This document shows, piece after piece, positions 19,747 through 30,863 of a DNA stretch of 64,000 nt (the first letter of the stretch is position 1; each line of letters begins with the position of its first letter). The stretch lies in contig NZ_SMLB01000014.1 in the NCBI RefSeq assembly GCF_004349105.1, forward strand, positions 62,001 through 126,000, given 5' to 3'. Under the pieces are notes generated by a model. That model was not told where the DNA came from. It did not search any database and saw only the letters and a list, made by a program, of their open reading frames with translations. The position numbers and the translations under genes were made by a program. The DNA is from Jiangella aurantiaca (GTDB lineage Bacteria; Actinomycetota; Actinomycetes; Jiangellales; Jiangellaceae).

Positions 19747-20577
19747 TCATGCCCGCACTGGCGCGACGGCGACGGTGTGCTCGTCGAGCCAGGCGCCGAT
19801 GCGGCTCACCAGTGGCTCGGTGGTGCCGGCCTCGGCGTGCCCGAAGCCGCGCTCGAGCCAGAGCGTGGCGACCGGCGCGGCGGCGTGCACCTGCCAGGCG
19901 TGGTGCACCGGGAAGTAGTCGTCCTTGTCGCCGTGCACCACCAGCAGCGGGACGTCTAGCTCGGCGGCCGCCGCCCGCGCATCGATGGGGTCGGGTGTCG
20001 ACCAGCCGGCCGGCGAGACGCGGGTGCGGCGCAGCAGCCGCAGCAGCACGCGGCCGGGCTTGGTGAGGATGAGCCGCAGCAGCGTCCGCATGGCGGCGGT
20101 GCCGCGGTAGAACCACTCGCCGGGGACGCTGACGGCGGCCACCGCGCCGACGCCGCGGTGCAACGCCCCGTGCCGGATCGCGACCGCCGAGCCGAGCGAG
20201 AACCCGAGCGTCGCCACGCGCCGGTAGCCCAGGGCGTGGGCCCAGCTCACCGCGGCGTCCATGTCGAGCACCTCGCGCCAGCCCAACGTCGAATGGCCGC
20301 GCGACCGGCCGTGGCCGCGCAGGTCGAGCAGGACCACCGACGCGTGCTCGCTCAGCCAGCTCGCGATGCGCCTCATCTGCGGGCTGCGCGAGCTCTGGGT
20401 GAAGCCGTGCGCGACCACGACGGCGAGGTCGCCGGCGCGGCCGTCGCGGCGTGGGAAGTACCGGGCGTGCAGCAGCGTTCCGTCGGCCGCCTGCAGGCGG
20501 CGCGAGTGTCCGGAACGTTGCGGGCGCGCGTCCGGTCGGGGTTCTGTGAGTGCCCCGGAAATGTCGAGGTCCGGCAT
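19747..20577 (-). CDS. alpha/beta hydrolase
   Basis: [28 protein letters not shown] (GxSxG). Confidence 0.88.
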   Translation of the reverse strand: MPDLDISGALTEPRPDARPQRSGHSRRLQAADGTLLHARYFPRRDGRAGDLAVVVAHGFTQSSRSPQMRRIASWLSEHASVVLLDLRGHGRSRGHSTLGWREVLDMDAAVSWAHALGYRRVATLGFSLGSAVAIRHGALHRGVGAVAAVSVPGEWFYRGTAAMRTLLRLILTKPGRVLLRLLRRTRVSPAGWSTPDPIDARAAAAELDVPLLVVHGDKDDYFPVHHAWQVHAAAPVATLWLERGFGHAEAGTTEPLVSRIGAWLDEHTVAVAPVRA

Positions 20578-20597
20578 ATCAGCTATTCTCTCTCACC

Positions 20598-20631
20598 AAG
20601 GGACCTGGGCGATGACGCCTACAGGTCCCTT
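20598..20631 (+). promoter_or_regulatory. hairpin in glnR upstream region
   Basis: AAGGGACCTG-...-CAGGTCCCTT, 10-bp arms, 38 nt before glnR ATG. Confidence 0.5.
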
Positions 20632-20668
20632 CTGCGTTCACCGGCCCCGGCCGACTGGAGGTCGCGAC

Positions 20669-21454
20669 ATGGCAACCATCGTCCTGCTGACCAACTCGCT
20701 GCAACCGTCGGCGGAGGTGCTGCCGGCCCTCGGGTTCCTGCTGCACGACGTCCGAGTGCTTCCAGCGGAGGCCTCCGCGCTCGTCGACGCGCCAACGGGT
20801 GACGTCGTCGCGGTCGACGCCCGCCGCGACCTCTCCCAGGCGCGCGGCCTGACCCGGCTCATCCGCACCACCGGCGTCGACGTCCCGCTGATGGCCATCG
20901 TCACCGAGGGCGGGCTGGCCGCCGTCACCGCCGAGTGGGGCATCGACGACGTCTTGCTCGACTCCGCCGGACCAGCCGAGGTCGAGGCGCGGCTGCGGCT
21001 CGCGCAGGGCCGGCTGGCCGCGGCCGGCGACGACGCGCCCGACGAGATCCGCTCCGGCGACCTCGTCATCGACGAGGCCACGTACACCGCGAAGGTGGCC
21101 CGGCGCACGCTCGACCTCACATACAAGGAGTTCGAGCTGCTCAAGTTCCTCGCTCAGCATCCCGGCCGCGTGTTCACCCGCGCTCAACTCCTCCAAGAGG
21201 TGTGGGGCTACGACTACTTCGGTGGTACCCGCACGGTCGACGTCCATGTCCGGCGGCTGCGGGCCAAGCTCGGCGCCGACCACGAGTCGCTGATCGGCAC
21301 CGTGCGCAACGTCGGCTACCGGTTCGTCCCTCCTCAGCAGGGCCGTTCGGGACGCCCGACGGCCAGCGTCCCGCTCCCTGACGACGAGGACCTGCCACCC
21401 GCTCGGGCCGAGCGGGCCGAACAGAGCGGCATCAGCATCACGCTGTCCGACTGA
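20669..21454 (+). CDS. glnR: GlnR-like OmpR-type nitrogen regulator
   Basis: [40 protein letters not shown]...[35 protein letters not shown] plus winged-helix C-terminus. Confidence 0.88.
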   Translation: MATIVLLTNSLQPSAEVLPALGFLLHDVRVLPAEASALVDAPTGDVVAVDARRDLSQARGLTRLIRTTGVDVPLMAIVTEGGLAAVTAEWGIDDVLLDSAGPAEVEARLRLAQGRLAAAGDDAPDEIRSGDLVIDEATYTAKVARRTLDLTYKEFELLKFLAQHPGRVFTRAQLLQEVWGYDYFGGTRTVDVHVRRLRAKLGADHESLIGTVRNVGYRFVPPQQGRSGRPTASVPLPDDEDLPPARAERAEQSGISITLSD

Positions 21455-21462
21455 CCTGCCGA

Positions 21463-21468
21463 TAGGGT
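21463..21468 (+). promoter_or_regulatory. -10-like TAGGGT 6 nt before ATG (putative leaderless promoter)
   Basis: TAGGGT-cgccct-ATG. Confidence 0.45.
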
Positions 21469-21474
21469 CGCCCT

Positions 21475-22248
21475 ATGGGCGACTACGTGCAGGTGGGTCC
21501 CGTCCGCACCTGGTACGACGAGCACGGTGAGGGCGATCCGCTGGTGCTGCTGCACGGCGGGCTGGTCGATGCCCGCTGGTTCGAGCCGAACCTCGCGCCG
21601 CTGGTCGAGCGGTTCCACGTCTACACGCCCGAGCGGCGCGGTCACGGGCACACGCCCGACGTCGAGGGACCCATCACGTACCAGCTGATGGCCGACGACA
21701 CGATCGGGTTCCTCGAGCAGGTCGTCGACACGCCGGCCGACGTCGTGGGCCACAGCGACGGCGCGTTCGTCGCGCTGCTGGTCGCCCTGCAGCGGCCGGA
21801 GCTGATCAACCGGCTGGTGCTCATCAGCGGCGGCTTCAGCAAGGACGGCGAGGCGGCGCCGGACGAGGAGTGGGACGTCGACGCGATCACCCAGTTCCTC
21901 GGGCCGGCCTACGGCGAGGTCTCGCCCGACGGCGAGGAGCACTTCCCGGTGGTCGCCACCAAGATCGGCGAGATGGCCGCGAAGGAGCCGTACCTCGACC
22001 CGGCCGAGCTGGCGAACGTCCCGCACCGCACCCTGCTGGTGTTCGCCGACGACGACCTGGTGACCATGCGGCACGCCGTCGACATGTACGAGGGGATCCC
22101 GAACGCCGAGCTCGCGGTGGTCCCCGGCACGTCGCATTTCATGACGCAGGAGAAGCCACACCTGGTGAACGCGATCGTGGTGGACTTCCTGACGAACGAG
22201 CCGGTGCCGACCGTCGCGCCCATCCGGCGGGCGCCGGCCGCGCCATGA
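21475..22248 (+). CDS. alpha/beta hydrolase
   Basis: LVLLHGGLVDARWFEPNLAPL; VVGHSDGAFVALL. Confidence 0.88.
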   Translation: MGDYVQVGPVRTWYDEHGEGDPLVLLHGGLVDARWFEPNLAPLVERFHVYTPERRGHGHTPDVEGPITYQLMADDTIGFLEQVVDTPADVVGHSDGAFVALLVALQRPELINRLVLISGGFSKDGEAAPDEEWDVDAITQFLGPAYGEVSPDGEEHFPVVATKIGEMAAKEPYLDPAELANVPHRTLLVFADDDLVTMRHAVDMYEGIPNAELAVVPGTSHFMTQEKPHLVNAIVVDFLTNEPVPTVAPIRRAPAAP

Positions 22249-23153
22249 GCGTCGCCCGCGTGTTCGAGGCCACCGAGGTGGCGGAGCTCAGCGCACTGGC
22301 GGACCGGGCGAGCGCGGCCGACGGCGTCGCCCCGTTCGCCGACGACCTGTTCCCGGCCGCGCGCGACGGCGCGACGACGGCGGCACTGTCCGTTCGCGCC
22401 GGCGACCGCCTCGTCGGGGCGGCGTACGCGGCCGCACAGGGCGACCGGCTGGCCGCCGAGCTCGTCGTCGACCCGGCGTACCGCAGGCAGGGGCTGGGCG
22501 GCGCACTGCTCGCCGACCTGCTGGACTTCGTCACCGGCGAGCTGTGGCTGTGGTCGCACGCCGATCACCCGGGCGCCGTCGCGCTGGCCCGGCGGTACGG
22601 CCTCGAGCGCGCCCGCGAGCTGCTCCAGCTGCGCCGCCGGGTGGCGCCGGGGTCGCTGCCGGAACCGCGGCTGCCCGACGGGGTCCGGCTGCGGCCGTTC
22701 GAGCCCGGCCGCGACGAGGCCGCCTGGCTGGAGGTCAACAACGCAGCGTTCGCCTGGCACCCGGAGCAGGGCGGCCAGACCCTCGACGACATCCGGTCCG
22801 CCGAGACCTCGCCCGACTTCGACCCGGCCGGCTTCCTGCTCGCCGTCGACGCCGACGACCGGCTGCTCGGCTTCCACTGGACGAAGGTGCACGCGCACGA
22901 CCCGAACCCGGGTCCGGGCGGGGTGGACGAGCCGATCGGCGAGGTCTACGTGCTGGGGGTGGCGCCGGACGCGCATGGCCGCGGACTGGGCGGCGCGCTC
23001 ACCGTCGCCGGGCTGCGGTACCTGGCCGACGTCGCCGGCGTACGCACCGTCACCCTCTACGTCGAGGGCGACAACACCGCTGCCGTCCGCCTCTACGAGC
23101 GCGAGGGCTTCACCCGCCACGCCGTCGACGTCGCCTACCGCCGCGACGCCTGA
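22245..23153 (+). CDS. mshD: mycothiol synthase (double GNAT)
   Basis: two acetyltransferase domains; NNAAFAWHPEQGGQTLDDI; GFHWTKVHAHDPNPGPGGVDEPIGEVYVLGVAPDAHGRGLG. Confidence 0.93.
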   Translation: MSVARVFEATEVAELSALADRASAADGVAPFADDLFPAARDGATTAALSVRAGDRLVGAAYAAAQGDRLAAELVVDPAYRRQGLGGALLADLLDFVTGELWLWSHADHPGAVALARRYGLERARELLQLRRRVAPGSLPEPRLPDGVRLRPFEPGRDEAAWLEVNNAAFAWHPEQGGQTLDDIRSAETSPDFDPAGFLLAVDADDRLLGFHWTKVHAHDPNPGPGGVDEPIGEVYVLGVAPDAHGRGLGGALTVAGLRYLADVAGVRTVTLYVEGDNTAAVRLYEREGFTRHAVDVAYRRDA

Positions 23154-23176
23154 CGGGGGCGAATCAACGATCGCCC

Positions 23177-23280
23177 ACATCACGAGGATCACCCGAGCCT
23201 CAACACGCCTGCAAGCGTGTTGACGCAGCGGAAAACCTCATGATGGCCCCGAATCGTCGGTGAAATCTCACCACGTGGAC
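23177..23280 (+). repeat. intergenic element C: ACATCACGAGGA box, CCTGCAAG-loop hairpin, 3' block GGTGAAATCTCACCACGTGGAC
   Basis: TCAACACG-CCTGCAAG-CGTGTTGA; matches element D (42568-42672, opposite strand). Confidence 0.75.
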
Positions 23281-23331
23281 ACCGGAGCACGGCTGTGCCC
23301 GCTCTTTCCCCGTCCGCCTGATAGCTGCCCG

Positions 23332-25881
23332 TCATTCCCGCAGGCCGATCGCGTCGACGGGGCGCAGCCGCAGGGCCGCGCGGGCCGGGAGCCCGATCGC
23401 CAGGAATCCCAGCAGCGCGGTCACCAGCACGATCCCGCTGAACCCGGTCGGTGAGATCGACGGCAGCGGCGACTCGGTCAGCCCGACGCTGACGCCGACC
23501 AGCGGCGGCAGCGCGACCAGCAGGCCGACCACGACCGACACCGCGACGATCACCGCCGTCTCGACGCGCATCATCGCCAGCACGTGACGCCGGCCGGCAC
23601 CGGCCAGACGCAGCAGCGCGAACTCGCGGGTCCGCTCGGCCGTCGCCATGACCAGCGTGTTCACCACTGACACCGCCAGGTAGGCGAGCAGCGCGAGGAT
23701 CGCGACCAGGCTGGTGGACGACTCCGCCGCGCGCTCGGCGGAGCCGGCCGCGGTCAGGTCGGCGCCGGTCCCGGCGACCAGCCCCGGGTGGTCGTCGGTC
23801 ACCCGCGCGACGGCGTCGCCGGCGGCATCGGCGTCGCCGCCGACCAGCACCCAGCTGTCCAGCCCGGTGGTCGTGTGCGCCGCCAGCTGGTCGTGCGGCA
23901 GCGTGACGTCGCCGAAGCCCAGGCCGCGGCCGTAGACGGCGACCACCGTCGGCTCGATCTCGGTGCCGTCGCCCAGCACCAGATCGACGGTCTCGCCGAC
24001 CGACGCGCCGAACGTCGCCGCGGCGGTGCGGCTCAGCGCGACCGTGCCGTCGTCGAGGGCGCCGAGGTCGCCCTCGCGCACCTCCAGGTCGAGGGTGTGC
24101 TCCAGCCCGTCCGGGTCCAGGCCCTGGGCGGGGAACGTCTCCATGGTCGGCTCGCCGAGCTCGGAGTAGCGGACGACGATCTGGCTGTGCACGACCGGCG
24201 TCACCGTCGTGTCGTCGTCCAGCTCCCGCCGCAGCTCCTCGGTCACGGCCGGGGCGACGCCGCCGTCCTGCCCCGTCACCACGTGGTCCGCCACGACGCC
24301 GTCGATGGTCTGCCGGCCGGCCGCGGCGGCCAGCGTGCTCTGGCTGAACAGTTGGAAGGAGACGAACGCGACGGCGAGCACGATCGGGGTGACGGCCGCG
24401 GCCAGCCGGCGCGAGTTGGCCCGCATGTTCGCCGTCGCCAGGTAGCCGTGCACCGGCGACAGCCGTCGTACCGGCCCGCCCAGCAGGCCGGCCGCCGCGC
24501 CCAGCAGCCGTGGCCCGAGCAGCGCCACGCCGATGGCCAGCAGGAGCACACCGCTGGCCGCACCCGCGACGCCCACCATGCCGGGCACCAGCAGCGGGAT
24601 GCCGGACGCCGCCACGCCGAGCAGGAGCAGCACCAGGCCGGTGACGACCCGCCCGGCGCCCAGCTGCGACTTCTCGACGGCGCTCTCCCCCAGGGCCTCG
24701 ACGGGGTTCAGCCGGGACGGCCGCCGGGCCGCCACCCACCCCGCCAGCCGGGCCGTGACCAGGCACAACACGACGGCGCCAGAGCCAGGCACCGGGCCCA
24801 TGGCCAGCTGGAAGTCCTCCGGCAGCAGCCCGGAACCGGCGAACGCCCGGCCCAGGATCACTGCCAGCAGGTAGCCGGGCACCGCGCCGATGACGGCGGC
24901 GGACGTCGCGAGCAGCATGACCTCGGCGCCGACCAGCCGCCGGACCTGCCTGCGCGTCGCGCCGACGGCGCGCAGCAGGGCGAACTCGCGCCGCCGCTGC
25001 TGGATCGACAGCGCCATCGTGCCGGCCACGACGAACATCGCGATCAGCACCGTCGTGCCGCCCAATGACGCCGCCAGGACCGTCAGCTCGACGCGGGCCC
25101 GGCCGATGTCGAAGAACTCGACGTGGCCGCGGGCGTCGCCGGTGTACGTGCGCACGTCCGGCACGGCGTCGGCGATCCGGTCGGCCAGGTCACCCGCGGA
25201 CTCGCCGTCGGCCGCGACCACGCCGATCGCGTCCCAGCGGGCCGACTCGTCGACGCCGGCCAGCGCAGCCACGGCGTCGTCAGTCAGGAAGACCGCGGAC
25301 TCCCGGGCGTCGCCGTCCGGCCGCGACACCACGCCGGTCACCGTGTACGCCGACGCGACGCCGCCGACGGCCAGCTCGATCCGGTCGCCGGCGTCGATGT
25401 CCAGGGCGGACGCGAGGTCGTCCTCTACCGCCACCTCGACGTCGCGCTCCGGCGCCGCGCCGCCCTCGGCGACCGCGAACGGCGTCAGCGCCGTCGCCGA
25501 CCAGCCGTGTCCGGCCACCGGCCGCTCCGTCTCCGCCACGGCGCCGTCGGCCACCACGCTCACCGGGACACTGACGTCCCCGACCGCCTCGGCCACGCCC
25601 GGCACGTCCGCGACCGCGTCGACCACGTCGGCCGGCAGCCGGACCCGTTCGGACAGCCCCAGGTCGGTGTCCTCGACGACGGGCAACGCCTGGACGCCGC
25701 CCACGACGGCGTCGGCGCCGGCGTAGCGCTGCGGCGGCAGGCCGCCGCGGACCCCGGACTCCACCAGCACGGCGAGCGCCGTCACCAGCGTCGAGGCGAG
25801 CAGCACGGCGAGGAACGCGCCGGCCGATCCGGCCTTGCGGCCGTGCATCGTCTTGCGGGCGAGATCGCGCATCTTCACCAC
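23332..25881 (-). CDS. FtsX-like ABC transporter permease
   Basis: MVKMRDLARKTMHGRKAGSAGAFLAVLLASTLVTAL; two FtsX-type domains (ALLRAVGATRRQVRRLV; ALLRLAGAGRRHVLAMM). Confidence 0.9.
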   Translation of the reverse strand: MVKMRDLARKTMHGRKAGSAGAFLAVLLASTLVTALAVLVESGVRGGLPPQRYAGADAVVGGVQALPVVEDTDLGLSERVRLPADVVDAVADVPGVAEAVGDVSVPVSVVADGAVAETERPVAGHGWSATALTPFAVAEGGAAPERDVEVAVEDDLASALDIDAGDRIELAVGGVASAYTVTGVVSRPDGDARESAVFLTDDAVAALAGVDESARWDAIGVVAADGESAGDLADRIADAVPDVRTYTGDARGHVEFFDIGRARVELTVLAASLGGTTVLIAMFVVAGTMALSIQQRRREFALLRAVGATRRQVRRLVGAEVMLLATSAAVIGAVPGYLLAVILGRAFAGSGLLPEDFQLAMGPVPGSGAVVLCLVTARLAGWVAARRPSRLNPVEALGESAVEKSQLGAGRVVTGLVLLLLGVAASGIPLLVPGMVGVAGAASGVLLLAIGVALLGPRLLGAAAGLLGGPVRRLSPVHGYLATANMRANSRRLAAAVTPIVLAVAFVSFQLFSQSTLAAAAGRQTIDGVVADHVVTGQDGGVAPAVTEELRRELDDDTTVTPVVHSQIVVRYSELGEPTMETFPAQGLDPDGLEHTLDLEVREGDLGALDDGTVALSRTAAATFGASVGETVDLVLGDGTEIEPTVVAVYGRGLGFGDVTLPHDQLAAHTTTGLDSWVLVGGDADAAGDAVARVTDDHPGLVAGTGADLTAAGSAERAAESSTSLVAILALLAYLAVSVVNTLVMATAERTREFALLRLAGAGRRHVLAMMRVETAVIVAVSVVVGLLVALPPLVGVSVGLTESPLPSISPTGFSGIVLVTALLGFLAIGLPARAALRLRPVDAIGLRE

Positions 25882-26615
25882 GCCCCGAGCTTCGTCATCC
25901 GGTCGGCGACCAGCTCTGCCGTCGGCGCCTCCATGACGCCGGTGAGCCGGCCGTCGGCCAGGAACAGCACGCGGTCGGCGAACGACGCCGCGACCGGGTC
26001 GTGCGTCACCATGATCACCGTCTGGCCACTGTCGTCGACGATCCGGCGCAGCAGCTCCAGTACCTGCCGGCCGGTCCGGGTGTCCAGCGCGCCGGTGGGC
26101 TCGTCGGCGAACACCGCGTCGGGCTGGGTGACCAGCGCCCGGGCGATCGCCACCCGCTGCTGCTGTCCGCCGGAGAGCTGGGCCGGACGGCGCCGCAGGT
26201 GCTCGCCCAGCCCGACCGACCCGGCCACACGTGCGATCCAGTCGCGGTCGATCTCGCGACCGGCCAGCCGCAGCGGCAGCGACACGTTGTCCTCGACGGT
26301 CAGTGAGGACAGCAGGTTGTAAGCCTGGAAGACGAAGCCGATGCGGTCGCGGCGGACCACGGTGAGCTCGTTGTCGGACAGCGAGGACAGCTCGGTGTCG
26401 CCCAGCCGGACCGAGCCCGACGTCGGCCGGTCGAGCCCGGCCGCGCAGTGCAGGAACGTGCTCTTGCCGGACCCGGACGGGCCCATCACGGCGGTGAAGG
26501 TGCCGGTGGCGAGGTCGACGCCGACCTCCTGCAGCGCCGTCACCCGGTTCTCGCCGCTGCCGTAGACCTTGGTCACGGCGTCGAGCCGCACCGCCGGAGC
26601 CGTCATGGTGTGCAC
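25875..26615 (-). CDS. ABC transporter ATP-binding protein (MacB/LolD type)
   Basis: [35 protein letters not shown]. Confidence 0.93.
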   Translation of the reverse strand: MHTMTAPAVRLDAVTKVYGSGENRVTALQEVGVDLATGTFTAVMGPSGSGKSTFLHCAAGLDRPTSGSVRLGDTELSSLSDNELTVVRRDRIGFVFQAYNLLSSLTVEDNVSLPLRLAGREIDRDWIARVAGSVGLGEHLRRRPAQLSGGQQQRVAIARALVTQPDAVFADEPTGALDTRTGRQVLELLRRIVDDSGQTVIMVTHDPVAASFADRVLFLADGRLTGVMEAPTAELVADRMTKLGAW

Positions 26616-26747
26616 GTCGTTCCTCCTCGTCAGGACCTGTTTCCGACGCTACGGACCGGCGGCAGCGGCGACGATCCCGCTGACTCCCGGATCGATGGTG
26701 GTGCTGGGTATACCGTCCGGCGGCGCCGGCTCGGGCATGCTGAGGTC

Positions 26748-28019
26748 ATGAGCAGAGTGCGCACGGCGACGGTGGACGCCTGGCGCGCGCTGCTGTTCCT
26801 GGCGCGCGGCATGCCCAGCGCGGCGGTAGCGCTCGTGCTGGTGATCCGGGTCCTGCTGGTGGCCGCCCTCACGCTGATCATCGTCGGCTGGCCGCTGATC
26901 CCGTCGACGGTGCGAGCCCTGCGCCGCTGGGCCGGCGACGAGCGGCGCCGGGTCGAGGCGTACACCGGCAGTACCGTGCCGGCGCCGTACCCGGCGCCGG
27001 ACGAGCTGCCGCGGGACGCGCCCGCCGTGCCCGTCCGGGCCTTGCTGGCCGAGCCGGCCACCCGCCGCGATCTCGCCTGGGTGGTGATCCACGGTTTCAC
27101 CGGCCTGATCGCCGGCGTGCTGGCGATCCTGCTGCCGCTGGCCATCCTCAACGCCCTCGCGGTGCCGTTCTACTGGTGGGCGATGCCCGAGGACGAGCCG
27201 GCCGCCTCGCCGTATCCGGTCACGTCCTGGGCCGGCGCGTTCGGGATGCTGGGGCTGGCCGCCGGGTACGCGCTCGTCACGCTGGTGCTGCTGCCGCTGC
27301 TGGCCCGGTGGCAGGCGGCGGGCGTCCGCCACCTCCTGGCACCGACGAAGGACGCCCGGCTGAGCCAGCGGGTCACCGAGCTGACCGCGACCCGGGCGGC
27401 CGCGCTGGAGGCGCACGGCGCGGAGCTACGGCGCATCGAGCGCGACCTGCACGACGGCACCCAGAACCGGCTGGTCGGCGTCATCATGCATCTGGGCATC
27501 GCCGAACGGGCGCTGCGCCGCGACCCGGAGTCCGCGCTGCCGCTGCTGCTCAAGGCGCAGGACCAGGCCGCCGACGCGCTGGGCGAGCTGCGCGACGTCG
27601 TCCGCAGCATCTATCCGCCGGTGCTGGCCGAGCGGGGTCTCGACGGCGCACTGGCCGCGCTGGCCGCCCGCTGCGCGGTACGGTGCACGCTGCGCGTCGA
27701 CGGGCTGCGCCGGCTGCCCGCCGCGCTCGAGGCCGCCGCGTACTTCGTCGTCGCCGAGGCGCTGACCAACACCGCGAAACACAGCGGCGCCGAGCACGCC
27801 GACGTGACCGCGACGCTGCGGCCACCGGCCGCGGCCGGCGAGAGGGAGACGCTGGTGATCGAGGTCCGCGACGACGGCCACGGCGGCGCCGACGAGTCCG
27901 GCGGCAGCGGGCTGGCCGGCATCCGCCGCCGGGTCGCCGCGTTCGACGGCCACACCGAGGTGACCAGCCCCGTGGGCGGGCCGACGGTCGTGCGGGCGGT
28001 GATCCCGTGCGCGTCGTGA
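26748..28019 (+). CDS. NarL-type sensor histidine kinase
   Basis: TM sensor region; RRIERDLHDGTQNRLVGVIMHLG; ALTNTAKHSGAEHADV. Confidence 0.92.
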   Translation: MSRVRTATVDAWRALLFLARGMPSAAVALVLVIRVLLVAALTLIIVGWPLIPSTVRALRRWAGDERRRVEAYTGSTVPAPYPAPDELPRDAPAVPVRALLAEPATRRDLAWVVIHGFTGLIAGVLAILLPLAILNALAVPFYWWAMPEDEPAASPYPVTSWAGAFGMLGLAAGYALVTLVLLPLLARWQAAGVRHLLAPTKDARLSQRVTELTATRAAALEAHGAELRRIERDLHDGTQNRLVGVIMHLGIAERALRRDPESALPLLLKAQDQAADALGELRDVVRSIYPPVLAERGLDGALAALAARCAVRCTLRVDGLRRLPAALEAAAYFVVAEALTNTAKHSGAEHADVTATLRPPAAAGERETLVIEVRDDGHGGADESGGSGLAGIRRRVAAFDGHTEVTSPVGGPTVVRAVIPCAS

Positions 28020-28651
28020 TCGCCGAGGACGACACCCTGCTCCGCGAGGGCCTGGTGCTGCTGCTGGCCAACGAGGGCATCGAAGTGGCCGCCGCCGTCG
28101 ACAACGCCGACGGCTTCCTCGCCGCGGTGCGCGCCGAGCGGCCGGACGCCGCCGTCGTCGACGTCCGGCTACCGCCCGGCTTCACCGACGAGGGCATCGC
28201 CGCGGCCGCCGCCGCCCGGCGCGAGCGGCCCGGCCTGCCCGTCCTCGTGCTGTCCGCCTACGTCGAGGACAGCTACGCCACCGAGCTGCTGGCCGGCGGC
28301 GCCGACGGCGTCGGCTACCTGCTCAAGGAGCGGGTCGGGAAGGTCGAGCAGTTCCTCGACGCCCTGCACCGCGTGGTCGCCGGCGGCACCGTCATGGACC
28401 CCGAGGTGGTCTCGCAGCTCATGGTCCGGCGCCGCGCCGACGACCCGGTGCGGAGGTTCACCCCGCGCGAGCGCGAGGTGCTGGCGCTGATGGCGGAGGG
28501 CCTGGCCAACCCCGACATCGCCGAGCGGCTCGTGGTCACCGAGACCGCGGTCAGCAAGCACATCCGCAACATCTTCGCCAAGCTCGGCCTCGCGCAGGGC
28601 GACACCGGTCACCGCCGTGTCCTCGCCGTGCTCGCCTACCTGCGCTCCTGA
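28007..28651 (+). CDS. LuxR/NarL-family response regulator
   Basis: VRVVIAEDDTLLREGLVLLL; FTPREREVLALMAEGLANPDIAERLVVTETAVSKHIRNIFAKLGL; GTG start overlapping kinase. Confidence 0.93.
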   Translation: MRVVIAEDDTLLREGLVLLLANEGIEVAAAVDNADGFLAAVRAERPDAAVVDVRLPPGFTDEGIAAAAAARRERPGLPVLVLSAYVEDSYATELLAGGADGVGYLLKERVGKVEQFLDALHRVVAGGTVMDPEVVSQLMVRRRADDPVRRFTPREREVLALMAEGLANPDIAERLVVTETAVSKHIRNIFAKLGLAQGDTGHRRVLAVLAYLRS

Positions 28652-28778
28652 CGGCGCGCCGGTGACCGCCGGCCGGACGCCACCATGAGCGGCGATCACC
28701 TCAGGTGCGACTTGATCGCGGACCAGCGGCGGGTCCGGCCGCTCCCGTGCTACCCAGTGTTCACTCGCGCGTGTCAGC

Positions 28779-30863
28779 ATGGGGGACATGGCGGAGCCGA
28801 TGAAGCCGGAAGAGCGCTACCTCGACCGCGAGTTGTCCTGGCTCGCCTTCAACACCCGGGTGCTCGAGCTGGCCGAGGATCCCGACGTGCCACTGCTGGA
28901 GCGAGCCCGGTTCCTGGCCATCTTCTCCAGCAATCTCGACGAGTTCTACATGATCCGCGTGGCCGGACTGAAGCGGCGCATCGCGGCCGGCGTCGCGTTC
29001 CCCTCGGTCAGCGGCATGATGCCGCGCGAAGTGCTGGAGCGCACGCTCGAGCGCACGCGGGAGCTGGCCGCCCGGCAGACCCAGTGCTTCCGCAGCGACG
29101 TGCTGCCGGCGCTGGTCAAAGAGGGCATCGACATCGCCCGGTGGGACGACCTCGACGACGCCGAGCACGTGAAGCTGCGGCGGCTGTTCAGCGAGCGGAT
29201 CTTCCCGGTGCTGACGCCGCTGGCGGTCGACCCCGCGCACCCGTTCCCGTACATCTCCGGGCTGTCGCTCAACCTCGCCGTCGTCGTGCGCAACCCGCGC
29301 AACGCCACCGAGCACTTCGCCCGGGTCAAGGTCCCGCCGAACTTCCCGCGCTTCCTGCCGGTCGCGGAGCAGCGGTTCGTGCCACTCGAAGACGTCATCG
29401 CCGCGCACCTGTCCCAGCTGTTCCCCGGCATGGAGGTGCTGCAGCACCACATGTTCCGGGTCACCCGCAACGAGGACGTCGAGGTCGAGGAGGACGACGC
29501 CGAGAACCTGCTGACCGCCATGGAGCGCGAGCTCATGCGGCGGCGGTTCGGCCCGGCGGTCCGGCTGGAGGTCGAGGAGACCGTCGACCCGCACGTGCGC
29601 GACCTGCTCCAGCGCGAGCTCGGCGTCAGCGACGGCGAGACGTTCACGCTGCCCGGCCCGCTCGACCTCACCGGCCTCAACGCCATCGCCGACCTCGACC
29701 GCGCCGAGCTGCGCTACCGGCCGTTCCTGCCGGCCACCCACCGCGACCTGCGCGACGTCGAGTCCGCCTCGCCGGCGGACATGTTCGCCGCCATCTCCAA
29801 GGCCGACGTGCTGGTGCACCACCCGTACGACTCGTTCTCGACCAGCGTGCAGCGCTTCGTCGAGCAGGCTGCGGCCGATCCGCGGGTGCTGGCCATCAAG
29901 CAGACCCTGTACCGCACCAGCGGTGACTCCCCCATCGTCGACGCGCTCATCGACGCCGCCGAGGCGGGCAAGCAGGTGCTCGCCGTCGTCGAGATCAAGG
30001 CCCGGTTCGACGAGCAGGCCAACATCACCTGGGCACGCAAGCTCGAGCAGGCCGGCGTGCACGTCGTCTACGGCCTGGTCGGGCTGAAGACGCACTGCAA
30101 GCTCTGCCTGGTGGTGCGCGACGAAGCCGGCGGCATCCAGCGCTACAGCCACATCGGCACCGGCAACTACCACCCGCGCACGGCCCGCATCTACGAGGAC
30201 ATGGGCCTGCTCACCGCCGACCCCGACGTCGCCGAGGACCTCAACCACCTGTTCAACACGCTGTCGGGCTACTCGCTGGAGTCCGCCTACAAGCGGTTGC
30301 TGGTGGCGCCGCACTCGCTGCGCAGCGGCATCGTCGAGCGCATCGAGCGCGAGATCGATCAGCATCGTGCCGGCCGCCCGGCCCGCATCCGGTTCAAGGC
30401 GAACAGCTTCGTCGACGAGGCCGTCATCGACGCGCTGTACGAGGCGTCCGCCGCCGGTGTGCCCGTCGACATCTGGGTGCGCGGCATCTGCAGCATCCGC
30501 GCCGGCGTCCCCGGATTGTCCGAGAACATCCGGGTCCGCAGCGTCCTCGGCCGGTTCCTCGAGCACTCGCGCGTCTACTCGTTCGAGAACGGCGGCGACG
30601 CCGAGCACTGGATCGGCTCCGGCGACCTCATGCACCGCAACCTCGACCGCCGGGTCGAGGCGCTGGTGCGGCTGAGCCGGCCGGAACACCGGCAAGAGGT
30701 CGTGGGCCTGTTCGACCTCGCCTTCGACCCCGGCATCTCGTCCTGGCACCTGCGCCCCGACGGCACGTGGGAACGGGTGCACACCGGGCCCGACGGCGAG
30801 CCGCTGGCAGACATGCAACAGGTGCTCATCGAACGTAAGCAGCGCCGGAGGTCCACCACGTGA
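28779..30863 (+). CDS. ppk: polyphosphate kinase 1
   Basis: [45 protein letters not shown]. Confidence 0.97.
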   Translation: MGDMAEPMKPEERYLDRELSWLAFNTRVLELAEDPDVPLLERARFLAIFSSNLDEFYMIRVAGLKRRIAAGVAFPSVSGMMPREVLERTLERTRELAARQTQCFRSDVLPALVKEGIDIARWDDLDDAEHVKLRRLFSERIFPVLTPLAVDPAHPFPYISGLSLNLAVVVRNPRNATEHFARVKVPPNFPRFLPVAEQRFVPLEDVIAAHLSQLFPGMEVLQHHMFRVTRNEDVEVEEDDAENLLTAMERELMRRRFGPAVRLEVEETVDPHVRDLLQRELGVSDGETFTLPGPLDLTGLNAIADLDRAELRYRPFLPATHRDLRDVESASPADMFAAISKADVLVHHPYDSFSTSVQRFVEQAAADPRVLAIKQTLYRTSGDSPIVDALIDAAEAGKQVLAVVEIKARFDEQANITWARKLEQAGVHVVYGLVGLKTHCKLCLVVRDEAGGIQRYSHIGTGNYHPRTARIYEDMGLLTADPDVAEDLNHLFNTLSGYSLESAYKRLLVAPHSLRSGIVERIEREIDQHRAGRPARIRFKANSFVDEAVIDALYEASAAGVPVDIWVRGICSIRAGVPGLSENIRVRSVLGRFLEHSRVYSFENGGDAEHWIGSGDLMHRNLDRRVEALVRLSRPEHRQEVVGLFDLAFDPGISSWHLRPDGTWERVHTGPDGEPLADMQQVLIERKQRRRSTT

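Noticed and set aside
23189-24766. 525-aa minus-strand ORF inside the FtsX-type permease
   Set aside because: Alternative frame of the permease, Arg/Gly-rich; the permease frame is far better supported.
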